From positions 1 to 64,000 of the forward strand of contig JBAMDO010000059.1 of NCBI GenBank assembly GCA_037074765.1: 64,000 bases of DNA. Reading direction: 5' to 3'. A program made the position numbers and the translations under genes. Shown here one piece after another: positions 12,901 to 26,079 of this stretch (its first letter is position 1; the number at the start of each line of letters is the position of its first letter). The notes beneath the pieces are model-generated. The model worked only from the letters and a program-made list of their open reading frames with translations. It searched no databases and was not told where the DNA came from. Origin of the DNA: Mansonella perstans. Lineage: Eukaryota; Nematoda; Chromadorea; Rhabditida; Onchocercidae.

Positions 12901-15900
12901 AATTCATACGTTCGCTCACTTACTGCTGAATTCAATTGACAAATATTTTTCCTAAAAGGAAATAAATTTTAAAAGATTTAAATCTTAGAATGAAAAATTT
13001 TTTACATTCTATTAATGTAATTTCAAATTTCAAAAAAAAATTAACATAATTATTGGTGATAGATTTTTTTTTTGATGAGAAAATTTAAAAATCTATCGTT
13101 TTATATGAAATTTCCAGCCAATTTACTTTATGTAATTAAATAAAAACACTATTATCATTTTTATCCTTGCATTCTCATAAATTTTAACTAAACAATTACT
13201 TTACAATAGCAAAACAATAAATAATAATTACAGCAAAACAAACAATAAAAACAACAATAAGAACAACAACAACAAAAATAACAACAACAGCAACAACAAT
13301 AGCAGCAATAAACGGCAATGTTGTATTTAAGTTTTATGAAATAGAACCAGGCCTTAAATGATGTAATAATGTGTGTTTAACATCAATTCATTTCACTAGT
13401 CTGCTAAATGTTTGCCTATGGGATGGAAATCTATGAATGGAAATGTTTACCAACTGAGAAAAATTCCTTAAAATCATTTTAATTAATCAAATATTAATTT
13501 CGAATTAATGATAAAAATAATTTCAAAGTTACTCTGAGCTAGCATCATTTATCAATGATCTTTTATATTATTTCACACATATTCATAATTCAAAAAAAAA
13601 AAAAAATTTCTAATGTGAATTTAAATTTATAAAAAATTTTTAATTTGATTTTTGTGAGAAAAAAAATAAATAAATAGCTTAAACGAAATTCGAACTTATT
13701 GAAATGTTTAATTAATATTCAATCAAATGAAATGAATTGGAATTAGCTAATTAATTACGAATAGTTTCCCAAGAAAACAAAAGCTAATGATTAATTTTGT
13801 TTTTTTATTTTGAATCAATTTATGATTTACTTTTAAAAAGTAAATTTTAAACAAAACGGATTGCAAAATTGTCAGCCGTATTTGTTATTTGTATTTGGTA
13901 GCATTTAAATTTTCCTAATTTTCCCTAAATGCTGAATTATTTAGAGAAATTGGTTGGAATAAATCTATTGATCATTGTATGTGTGTATATGTGTGTATGT
14001 ATATGTGAGCCAGCAATAACGACAGTTTGATGATCCGGAAAAAAGGTAACAATGACAAATGTCGTATGATTTTCTAAAACATGTCCAGTTAAGGAAAAGT
14101 TGTAAACGGTTAATTTTTCTGGGAATGCTAACAAAAATAAATTACCAATTTTGCATAAATTATTTTGTTAAAATTGCTTTTGCGCTTATCGTTTACATAT
14201 CATTCTCTCTTCGCAAACATACAAATGTCCACTGACTGACCCATTCAATCATTTAAATCGCTTAAAAATTTCCATCCTATCCCGAAATATATATGAAACA
14301 AGTTTCTTCACATTTCATTGCCAGCAATAAAAAGTCAGTGATAATTTAAATCGGATAAAAATTTCAAAATTTTAAAAACTTTTCAATTGAAATGAATAAT
14401 TTAATAAAATGCTTCGTTTAATTTGATTTTTTTTTTCTCTCTCTCTCTCTTTTTCTTATCTATAATTAATTAATTAATATTGAAAATTAATAAAATTAAC
14501 AAAATAATGGTATTTTTTTCACTGACAATTTTTGCAGTAACAAATTTTTATTCAATTCATTTTCACACATTTTCATCTCTTTCGTTCTTTTAATTATTTA
14601 AAAAATTTACAATTAATTAATTCCAGCATAAAAGTAAAATTTTGAAAAAAAATTTTTTTTTTGTTAAAATAAAATTTGTTTTCTGACAATATAAATTTGC
14701 GAAAAAGAAAAGCAAATCAAATAATGTGTTTAATTTCATCAAAAAATTGAATTGATACTGATTACCGTATCGGTTCGTAATCGTAGTAACAAAATACAGT
14801 TGTAATGTCCTTACAGTATTTTTTTCTCGAAAAAACGTGTTCATGAATATAGAACGATTCGAATAGGCATTAAAAAAAGTTAAATAAATAAAAAAGCGGT
14901 TACTTGAAACGAATGAATTGCTGAGTGTAATGAATGAGTAATAATGACCTTGACATTAACATAACGCTCTGTTCATTTGCCCATCTCTACTATACATGGA
15001 TAAAATTTTTTAAATTTCATCTATTTAATGAATTACAACTTGCAAATACACATACATAAATATACACAAAAATTTTGTTCACCTAAATTTTGCTAATTGT
15101 TAACTTGTTTCTATTGATACCAATTAAATAGAGTTGATTAAATTTTATTTAATCAATTAATAGATTGTTTTAGTAATGAATGAAATTAATTAATTTGAAA
15201 TTAATTAATTGAGTGAAATTAATTATTATTGCAATTAATGGATGAGGAACGATGAATTTGATATTGAATTTCAGAATTTAGTTTCATTTAACTGATTCAA
15301 TTTAAATTTCATTTAAAATTTTCTTTTATTGCTAAATGGTACGTATTGCCAGTAATTAAATGTTTTGTTTTAATTAAAAATAATAAGCGAAATTAGTTTG
15401 TTTCAAAGTATTGTTATTTATGGTAATTTAAAAAAAATTAAAAGTTTTGCTGAAGAAAATGGATAAGTAAAGTATCAATGATTTTCAAAATCTACTCATC
15501 ATATATTTTAAAATTTTACAAAATTGTTTATTTAAATGCAAAAAATAAACAGCTAAAGATAAAGAGAGAGAAAAGAAGCAAAGTTATTTTTTTCTCTTTT
15601 TTATTTTTCTTTTTTATTAAAATAAACAAAACTAAATTAATTGCAAGTTTAATTGCAAAAATTTTTAAAGAATTAAGAAATTTCTGCTTCATAAAAATTA
15701 ACAAATGTCTCGTTCATTCATTTTTTTTTTTGCATAAATTTAAAAGTTAAATTAAAATTAGAAAATATTCAAAAAAAAAATTAATTTGATTCAAATTTAT
15801 AAGTATTCAAATTGATCAAAAGATAAAAAAAAAAGAAAAAAAATTAAACGTTGATTAAATGATTGAATTGTTGTTAAATCATAATGATGTAACGAAGTGA

Positions 15901-16532
15901 TTGATAGTTTCTGTTGATGATGAAAATGTCTTTTTTTTCGCATTTATGACTTATCATCATTCGCATTATTATGATCGGTCAACAGTCAACAAATTCTCAA
16001 ATGCTCGTTAACAATTGTAATTATTAGAATTTGATTTCACAATAGAAAATGTTTGAATTGAAAAAAAAAAAGCATTAAAAGCATTAATCGAATATTTTTG
16101 TTTGCTTGACTAAAATAAAAAATTGATGAAAAAATTTTTAAAAAATTAAATTTTGTTGATAGATTAATTGGAATGAAATGAAAAAGAGAATTTTGTGAAA
16201 CAATGGACTGTTCGTTTGAAGATTGAAATTTCAATTTAATTTAGCAGTATTAATTGGGTGTTTGGATTGAAGGTTTGAAAGAAAGACGAAATGAAAATCT
16301 TCCACCTTTTTCACTATCCGATTGTCCCGTTTTCCACATATTACATCCCCGTCTATCACCTCTCACCTCTTATTTCATCAAATGCCCAACACTCTGTCAC
16401 CTTTTTTCGCCTTCACCTTTTTCCCCGTATCTTTCCATCCCGAAATAACCTGGGGGACAAGGTCATTTCATTTCATTTTATACACATATTTTACATTTTT
16501 ACACTATAAATAAATCAGACATATCTCTTCCG

Positions 16533-16563
<31 letters not shown>

Positions 16564-18533
16564 CTTCCTTATTTTTTTTTTTCATCTACATTTCAAAATT
16601 TGTACAATTAGAAGTTAATTAATTATACAACATTTAAATTTCAATGACAAAGACAGCAAGTCGATTTTCATCCATGATAATTTAGCAATTTCATTGCATG
16701 ATCTTTGACCTACCTATAAACCTTTCGTTCTAAATTTCATTAACACTCAGTTAGTTCATACTTTCACTTCAAAAAGGAATGAAAAATTCATTTTTTGCAA
16801 TTTGCTTAATTATTAAACTAAATGTTCAGGAAAAAAAAAAAGTTTGCCTCGATTTCTTCTCGTTAAATTTTATAATTTCAAATTAATTATTCGAATTACT
16901 TTCACAGTTTTATTCTTTAGCAATTTCTTTCTCAAAATAAACTTTGAAATATAATTGCAATTTATTACTTTCATAAAATTACAGTATAATCTCGAGATTT
17001 ACTTCGTTTGTTCCTGCTTTTTTGTTTTTTCCTTTCTTTTTGCAAATTGATAATTATCTCTTCATTTATTAATATATTAATTGCCTTTTTAATTTTCCCA
17101 GTTTTCCTTTCACCACCAATCATCATTTATTTATATGTTGCTTACATATCTCTTCATTTTCCATTATTACTTTTTCAATTATCATTTTTCTTTATTCTTC
17201 ATCATTTATACTTCAATCACAAATGAACTGTTAAATTTTTATTTCGACCATTTAAATGAAATTTAAAAGTAATTAACTGTAATTTTTACAATTGTAATTG
17301 TAGCAATAAGAGTTATGCAGTAATAAAAATTATTAAAAAGAAACCATATGAAGTAAATAAAAATATATATTCGTGATTACGTCATTTCACAATTTCATTA
17401 ATCATAAATTAGATGTGGTACAGCGAATAATCATCGTTCCAAATTCATCATAATCATGATTAGTAACTTAATAGATAATGACAATTCAAATATTACCCTT
17501 CCAAATCATTAATAAAATAAATGTAAAAATTTCTACACTTCCAACTAAACAGTTTCACATATATGATAAAAGTGACTTATTCAAATTCTTTAACTTAAAC
17601 AATATTTTCTTTTGAAAGAACAACTTTCAAAGAGTCCACCAATCTTACATCACTAATTTCCAGTACATTAATAGTATTTGTTATAAATATTGGTATTTAA
17701 ATCAAATTATATTTATAGTACGAGAATTTGTTTTTCATTGAAAATTCAAAAAAAAAAAAAAAAAAAATTGAACGGAAATTTTCAGCTTTCGCTTCAATTA
17801 TCGAACTAAATGTTTTACGACATCATTTTAATGATTCGATTAACACCACAGCTGCATAGATAGATGTTTCAGTGTGTTAGGATAAAAAGTAGAAACAAAA
17901 CTCGTTTCTTCCCGCATCATTTACTATACAATTCACATTCAACATCTTCTTTTTTTCTCTTTCCCTCTCTCTTTCGTTTTGAAATCAACAGTGATTTTTG
18001 GCAAATTCGGAGAAAATTATCGTGAAGCTCACAGATAAAGACTGACTGATTAACTACTTCAATCCTTATCTTCAAAAAAAAAAAAGAAAAAATATGTATA
18101 TATATAAGTCATCTGATGAAGCTTTCGAATTATTTTGAAAACATTTAGTTTTATTTTTTGTAAGAGATTAAACAAATATACAAAAATCACTAAAAAAAAC
18201 AAACTAAAAAACATGCATGAATGAACAATGCTAAAACACACTCGCATTAATTTAATTGGCTTTACAAAATATAGAATACAAATCATTCAGCTTGATTAGC
18301 TTAGTCAGCTTATCTTCAAAATTTCAAAGTTGAAAACTATAAAATCGAAACGATCTACAAACACTTCGAAAACACTGAATGCTTAAGTTCCACATTAGTT
18401 GATTACAAAATTTGAAATTTGAATCTCTAAGTGGAAATATTACTGGAATTATTGTTGGGATGAAATAATCGTAAATAAGACATTGAAAAATCCAATTCAT
18501 TTTCAAATTAAAAAATTATTTGTTAAAAAATCT
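12901..18533. other. Gene-poor intergenic region
   Basis: Apart from a possible orphan exon at 14012-14127, no gene is supported. The region holds an ACA/CAA-rich stretch (13200-13315), short CT microsatellites (about 14438-14453 and 16538-16563) and a pyrimidine-rich, less AT-rich block at 16290-16450 in which all three + frames are open because of composition. The minus-strand hexamer AATAAA (complement of 18150-18155) could serve the helicase gene. The rest is AT-rich with homopolymer runs. Confidence 0.6.
14012..14127 (-). other. Possible orphan coding exon
   Basis: A minus-strand TTTTTGTTAG acceptor ends at 14128 and is followed by a frame reading FPEKLTVYNFSLTGHVL and then FVIVTFFPDHQTVVIAG, which has a more protein-like composition than the surrounding AT-rich frames. 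I do not recognise it. No clear donor, start or partner exon is visible, so it may be chance or a decayed piece. Confidence 0.2.
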
Positions 18534-21500
18534 TTAATGCAGCTGTTTGTCCAAACTTTTAAAGAATCTCTGCAAATGCTCTATTCCATCATTCAGATCC
18601 GTTGCATTATGCAGCCGACGTTGAATCCATGATGGAAGATCCTGGAAAACAAAGAATTGCTTTCATATCTACAGCTATCTAGCATTATCGAATGGTGCTA
18701 TCTCCAAAATAATTATTTCAGTTTCTTTATTTTATTAAAAATCATGTTCGCTTGAATTCTTAAGGTGCCATATGGTATAAAGATTGAGATTTGGAGTGCA
18801 AACAATTATGTCTGACCTTGGCTATTTTCTAAATACACTTGAATTGAAAACTACTCAAATTGTTCCATGCAAACATCGCATTTGTACCATGCATTATTTC
18901 CACTCTCCTTTTTTTCACCATAGAAATAATTGCAGTGTAATAAATAATAAAATTTGTTCAAAAATAAATGAAATGCGTGAATTTCTTACCTTCACAATTC
19001 GTTCATTCTTGTATCTTAAATCAATCAATACAATTGCTGCATAATCGTCACAATGACGGATCACACGACCAATCGATTGATTGATAGCATGCATACATTT
19101 AGTTTCATAATACTCCGTACCACTCTTTGGACCAAATTCACTTTGCATAAACTAAATTTTTATCTCATTATCAATTTACCAGAATCTAATACTCCAAAGT
19201 TCAATATTCATTGGATTGTAGTTAAAATTTACATCTTTTAAGGATATAAATGCAACATTTCAGCCTTATTTTCGATTACCTAATCATGCGAATAGCTGAT
19301 TTTTTCAATATGTCAAAAAAAAAAAAAAAAAATTCGTTACCTACTTATTAATTCCATAATTTAAATCAAAGTACGCTTTACTCTTTACTGTATTCAAATT
19401 TGAAATTAAGTCCTTGTCGCTACATCTCGTACGTATAAAAGATAATGAAAAGTACCTTCAATTTCTCTTTTACAATAATATCCTCACTATTCATATAAGG
19501 TAATCCAATAACAACAACCGTACGTCCTAATTCATCCGAAAAATTAATTCCTGAAAATGTGACGTAGCCAGCTTCATCGTACATTTATGTTCTTCATAAT
19601 CAGTTTGCTTCAGTTAATAATGTTATGACATTATTTTCTGGATATATTATTTATTGTTATAATATAAAATATAACAATAAATAATATAAAATATATCGGA
19701 TCGTTGCTAGAACATTACTTAAAGTATCAAGGAAGCGTTAATTTCCTAAACTAAAAAATATGCAAACGCTAGTTGCAAAAATATTTAAAAACGGATGTCA
19801 AAATGTTGTTCAAATCTTAGAAGGAAATCATTTAGAGGTAAATAAATAATACATAAACAAACCTTCACTTAATTTTCCGCCAACTACAGCTAACAATAAA
19901 GCACCTTTTAGAGTTCGAGCTAACTTTGCAAATTCATTGAACAAGGTAGGCAAACTGCTTCGTCGTTCAATGAACAATGGTTTAACTTTCTATAACTTCG
20001 GCAATATTCTTTAGGAAATTGAATTTCGAAATGACAAATGATCCGGGTGAAAGACAATCCAAAAAATATCCGACAACCTTACGTTTTTTAATTAACGCAA
20101 AGAAAATTTAGATTTGAAATCCAGAACTATGGATGATTTGAAAGATACATAGCGCAGTATTCCGCGGGAAAAAAAATGAGGAACACTTTTCTTATTCATG
20201 CAGCGTAAAAGCATATTCTATTACCCGTAAAGTATTTATGGGCACTTTTTTAATAAATTCTTCCAGATAGCCATAGCTAGGGAAAAACACGATCATCCCA
20301 TTTGGAACTACTTCGGCAATCCGTGCTAATGTCATCACCAAATGATTCAGAATTTCCTTGGTTTCCCGTTTACCATGTGTAAATATTAATTTTACATTAG
20401 AAACACTTGCTGCAAAATTAATTAAATTAAATGTTTTTTTCTGGCTCTTCGTTTCTTTTCCGCTATACAGAAAAGAATAAAGAAAGAGAAGTGTAAAAAT
20501 GCAAAATTTGGTTCCACTTCGCATACAATAAGGCGGAGGTACCAAAAAAAAAGTCTCTAGATGCAAGAGTATTATAAAGTAATCCTTCAGCACTACTGAT
20601 TTTCCAGTATCTGAATAATCAAAGCATACTGCGTTCTATATTATTGCATACAAAAAGCTGCCAAAGAAAAAGATAAAAATTGTTTGTCTAGTAAAGTGAA
20701 GATTTTGGAAGTCTTTCTTTCCTTGAGCCTGAAACTAAATCTTATAACCAACACGAGTCGATCTCCTTCCTGGATAATAACAGTCTATCTTTGTTTCTAG
20801 ACCATCACTTTTTTATCAACAATATAAACTAATTAGATTAATCCGGTCTCTATATGTAATCACTACTACTTAAACTCAAAAAAGCTTTAGAAATAAAATG
20901 CAAACTTATTGTTAGAGCCAACAACTGATGCTCCTTTATCACATGTCCAAAAGAGCGACGGATAAGACCCTTGTTTGGGTCAACCTAAAAATTTAAAATA
21001 TAACGTTTGATTACAACTTAGTTGTAATAAATCAAGAAATGAACGTTCGATGGTAAACAAATGATATATTTTTAAATCGTAAAATTCTTTGCAGCAACAA
21101 GATCAACAAACTTTGCAACACATAGTAAGTGAGCGTATCAACGTTTCCGATGGTTCCATAGTTCCACCAAGCAATATCAAAGACCTGCATTGTTTAATTA
21201 TATCACCGAGTTGAGAAGCTGGATTGATAAGGTAATAGCTCATTCTGAAAATCATCAAAATGAATTTTTTAATAAGTGAACTGCAATAGCATTAATAAAA
21301 TATTAAATTTAGAGCACTATCTGACATGTCTGACCGAAATATGTAGGGAAAGAATAGTTTAATGACTGAAAGATAAGGCTATTTGGAAAACTATGTTATG
21401 ATGAAATCATGGCAACAGAAAGAGATATGCTTTACATGAGATGAAATTAATCAAGATTATGATTTGGATGGTAAAACCTAATAGACGTAGCTCTGCAGGA

Positions 21501-24500
21501 CTCCAAATACAAATCAGTAGGAATAAAATTCCAGAGCTGAATGAATGAGGATTAAGTAAAACCAAAAAAAAGAAGGAAATCATTACTTGGATTCATCCGT
21601 CCCAGATGCACATTCTATTATTAATCTGCCATCCTTATAATTCAACATTAACATTTGTAAAAACTGTTGGAATGTACACAATGCTGATGCTGCTGTTTGC
21701 TCCTGACCTGACGATGATGATGTGCATTGACTAGTTGAACACACTGAAATTTTATTCCGTTAAGACTAGCTGATTCGAAATCGAACAACTATCTAATATT
21801 TCCAAAAACCATCAAAAGGAAAAAAGGACATGTTTACGATTTACAGCAAAGTCACTAAAATATGGAAATCTCGAATTTTTAAAGCAAAAATTTGCAAATA
21901 TTATGACTAGTTATTTCCAGGCTTGATTACATATATTTTTTAAAGTCAAACGCCTGTATCATGAACCAATATAACGCCAATGTTATATCAATATAAAATG
22001 AACTTCAACAAACCGGATGTAAAAATGCTTTGAGATTCATTCGAGGAATCCTTTGTGCGAAGTAAATGTTCTACAGAAAATTTATAATCAGAATCAACTT
22101 TTTTGCTGTGGTCTTGGTCCAAATGTTTCGAAAATTTGCTTAGCTTCATGATTAAGTGTGACTGCTCAATATATTTCAATAAAATGTCCAACTTATATTG
22201 TGCAAGAAAAGCCTGAAAGCAACAACTATAAATGCTGTCAGCGTCAGAATAAGTGACCTTGGTCATTACTTTCTGGAACATGAATTTATCCAACATCTGA
22301 AAGTAATTGTACTCTACATATATCATGCTACTGTGTTAAACCACAAATACGCCAGATCATATATGACATGATCTAATTACCATTACTCCGGAAACAATAA
22401 TGAAGTAATGGTTGGAAATTTTATAAAAGCAATGTTTGTTTTCATGTTTGTTTTCTCAAAAAATTCTACAACAAATTGCTGCTATCAGTAAAAACAGTCT
22501 AAACTACAAAAATAGCATCTGAGTTTAGCCAGTTATTAAATCCGCAGATTTGAAATTTTCAGTTTCCGCTGAATGTGAAAGTGGGTCCAATCTACGATAA
22601 CTATTAAAAATAAATGCAGTGCTATTTTTGTATTATCAATAGTAAGAAAAAAAAGAAAATTGTAAGAGGATTTTATTTAGCATATTTAGCATAAAAAGAA
22701 ATCCTTACTTTACCAGCAAATGTTGTCACTGTTTCGACGTAATTTTTATTCTTATCTGATGTGCGATTCATATATGCCAATAACAGATTTACAATAGTGG
22801 ATAACTGCCGCAGATATTTTTTATGCACCGATGTGAGCCGACTTTGAAAACGACTTAGATAGACACTGGAAAAATAATACTACGTATTATGTAATAGCGA
22901 AACATATCGAATACTGGTAAATTATCTAATTGTTGGCGTTTATAGACACAAATGCTAGACACACACAGAAAACAAAAAATAAAAATAAAAAATTATTCAG
23001 TTTTATCAATGTCCAGAGCAGATTCTATTTTCTATAATTCATAATGATGAAAATTTCACACACTCTAATATAGAATGGACAGATTTCAATCCCCTTTTGT
23101 GCAGCGTAACGAAATGCGAACTGGTGATTGTTTCCAACAAATTATGAGCCTCGTCAATAACGATGACATTACCGCTCAATTCAATTCCCCAAGCTTTTCG
23201 TGCTTCTTCTTGAAACAAAATCTGCAAACCTACTGCTAAAACTAATCGCAGTTCAAGCACTGTCAATTAAAATTTATTTCAAAACTGTCCATTTAAACAC
23301 ATCTTTTTGGAACAAAAATTATTAACACGGTATTATCTGTCTATAACTAAGCAAAAGAAGAAATTTCCTGGTGTCCTAGAACGCACATAATCATAAGTTG
23401 CTTAAATCTCCAAACAATTGCCCAAGACTTTCCGTGTACTTTATCATTTAAAAAAGAATGTAAGACATGCTCAAATTTTCAAAAACGAACATGGAGAATA
23501 AGTATGCATTAATTTCATAATTATAAATCAAATTACAATTTAAATGGAAAGAAAAACTCAAGGGACTGACCAGAATTAATGAGGCTAATAAAAAAACAAA
23601 AAAAAACGGGACTAACCTGATAAGGCAGTAGTACCAACTGTGAATAAGCTACCGCCTTGCGTGATGCAAAGTACGGACAAGCGGATATTTTTTTGCTATG
23701 ATTAACTAACTGGGGCGTATTGGATAACTTCGATGCAAGAATCTGGTCACAGAGATCTTCGATTGCATCGCTTCTTGCAAATGGACAACCTCCTTTACAT
23801 GATTTTGTCACATGCTGTAATCTATTTCCCAATTAGAAACTTGAACTCTTAAATGTCTCAAATAATTTTGAACATTAATATGGCTGTCAGTTCTAGAAGA
23901 TATATAATGGATCGCAGAATATGATATTTATTACTGTATCATGCCTGACATATTAACTAGAACTGACAGCTATATTAACAGTTTCATAGACTTAAATATG
24001 AAAATGAATAAATATCACAACAAAAACGCCTCATGATTACACTCATTAATGAATAACAGCCAAATGTAGTTGAATAATAATGGAGAAACTTATATACTCA
24101 ATAAAGCATTAGCAACAAATGGGAATGAATAAACAGTATGATCGGATTCTCGAATCTATCTAAAAGTTATGTTGTATTCTACTACAGGGTAAAATTTAAA
24201 ATGTACTGAATTAAATGATTCTTTGAATCGTCAGAAAAGAAAGAGTACATTGTCATCGTTATCTTTCTGGCGTTTTGCCGAGGCTTTGTTATCACGCAAT
24301 TCATTGCATCGTTCTGTCATAAGACCGGTTTTTTGTAAGGCACGAACCGATTCGTTGATACATAAATGTTGTCTCGATCCCAGCGTTACCACTCTTGGTC
24401 GAAATCTGAGAAAGAGCTACTAAAAGTATTCGAACATTTTACTAACACAGTCTCGGTAAGGATGATCTGCAGAACTTAAAAGAATTACTGAAGAAAAGTA

Positions 24501-26079
24501 TTTTTCCTTCAGTAATTGATTGTATTATTCAAATGGCCAATTGCAATGTGAGTCGCAATATAAGTATTCAAAAAAAAAAACCAGATAACCGTGTTTTTGT
24601 GATTTCCTCAGCAAATTGCAACAACTGAGAATGTGTTCGTGTAGCATAAATTATTTTTGTACAGGTTGGAGTCGGCTCTTCAACAGCTTTATTTGCAAGC
24701 TGATCATTTGTCAAATCATCATCAAGCACCTAAACAAACAACATTACTGAGTATCAAAAATCCTACCACTCATCTCCTAGTAACACGAACACATGGTTTT
24801 GCTACTAACAAGTGAATTCACATAATCCTCAGTACTCCAAATTGATAATTCTTCTCGAAGAATTTCAGAAAGTACCGATAATAATTCAGTGTCCCGAAAG
24901 AGTACCATTTCTTGGCTTCATCATCTTTCAGGAAACAAATTAAATGACTTACATCGTCTGTTTCATCATCATTCTTTTCCTCGATATTCTCATCATCCGG
25001 TAATTTCCGCTTTCGCTCAACTATTAAGTTTCCCAATGCCTTCTGAATACGTTCATCGATTTTCTGGTCGTTTTCAAGCTCACTGAAAAGTTCTTTAGCA
25101 TCCTCAGCAGCTTTAACTTTCTTGATATGAGCGTTCAACCAGTCATCTTCGTCTAAAATTCATACTATTAAAGAAAACAGGGAACTGAATGTAATGAGTA
25201 AACCACTATTTACATTAAATATTATAAAAATCCAGATCAATACATGCTATACATAGCCCCAAGATCATTTAACAAGAAAGTGATCATTTTTGTTCAAAAC
25301 TTCCCTTTTCACAGATTTTAACGATTTCAGCTGTAGACAAAAAATATATTGCAAGTAATGTTAAAAGTACCAAATAAAGATGCATGTAAAGATATTATTT
25401 AATTCTTCACAGCAAGGTTCATAACTCTGCAAGCAAATCAAAAAATTACTTTTTTCTTTTCTCAACGGAAAAAAATCAATTTCAGAAATAACTGGAAAAT
25501 TGTGCTGTGAGAGTGTAAATAATGGAAAAACAAGGCTTATGGCAAGCTCAGGAGTTCAGGAGCTAGAAGAACTTAAAAAATATAAATGCGGGTAAAACTC
25601 AACAGCTAACAAGTCGATTCAAACAGTTAGAACTTAAAAATGAAAATGGAAGTCAAATCAAGAATCTACAGAAGCAGCTTGAAAGCAGAAATAAAGAGCT
25701 AAAGGATAGTCAAGACAAAAAGCCTTAAATGAGAAGTCAATATTACACACAGATCAAAAAAAAGTACATACATATCTCAACTCAAAGTTAGTATTACAAC
25801 AAGCCACTTCGAAATAAATAAGCATAATGTAGTTTGTTATGACCACATACCTCTTCCAACTTCTTGAACTGCTTTTAGTTGCTTCTCGAGATCTATTTTC
25901 CTTTCCTTTTCATATTTCTCCAGCCAACTAAGCGTTGCACAAATGATGCTCATAGATTTTCCTGTACCTGTAGGTGATTCTAGTATTCCAATTTTTCGTT
26001 CATTAATACACGAAATAATACTTCGCATTAATGACACCTGAATATCGTATGGTTTGAATGGAAATGAAAATTCTGTCAT
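18534..26079 (-). CDS. chl-1: DDX11/CHL1-type iron-sulphur DNA helicase
   Basis: Exons: 26079-25851, 25152-24953, an uncertain exon ending 24810, 24729-24590, 24405-24249, 23814-23617, 23221-23064, 22865-22709, 22296-22270, 22212-22014, 21743-21587, 21244-21112, 20984-20906, 20409-20225, 19989-19863, 19550-19456, 19151-18990, 18641-18534 (TAA); about 870 aa against 970 in human. Superfamily 2 motifs occur in order: Walker [10 protein letters not shown] (residues 34-42), [12 protein letters not shown] in [45 protein letters not shown] and QSIGRVIRH. The four Fe-S cysteines sit in HLCINE, TERCNE, KGGCPF and SACPYF. The family unwinds forked DNA and G-quadruplexes in the nucleus and supports sister-chromatid cohesion. 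The ATG lies two bases after a TTTTTTTTCAG, a likely trans-splice site. The junction near 24.9 kb does not close in frame (see findings). Confidence 0.93.
19643..19688. repeat. Perfect 19-bp AT-only hairpin
   Basis: The arms 19643-19661 and 19670-19688 are exact reverse complements (tatattatttattgttata and its complement) with an 8-base loop. They lie in an intron of the helicase gene. Confidence 0.85.
23875..23978. repeat. 22-bp inverted repeat with a 60-base spacer
   Basis: The arm ttaatatggctgtcagttct (continuing to 23896) pairs with 23957-23978 at 21 of 22 positions, the exception being a G.T. Inside the spacer, atgata and tatcat could form a short inner stem. It lies in the intron between helicase exons 5 and 6. 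It could be a small MITE or a hairpin RNA; no target-site duplication was established. Confidence 0.75.
25520..25830 (+). pseudogene. Decayed coiled-coil coding fragment inside helicase intron 1
   Basis: On the + strand, opposite the helicase, three frames in succession read like one Glu/Lys/Gln-rich coiled-coil protein broken by frameshifts. They are [12 protein letters not shown] (from 25522), then [11 protein letters not shown], then [16 protein letters not shown] and [19 protein letters not shown], then [15 protein letters not shown]. The composition is far from that of intronic AT-rich translation. Parent gene not recognised; origin could be a host retrocopy or foreign DNA. Confidence 0.4.

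Noticed and set aside
16254..16513. Three overlapping + frames of 63-72 codons
   Set aside because: All frames are open because the strand is pyrimidine-rich; no splice sites or motifs.
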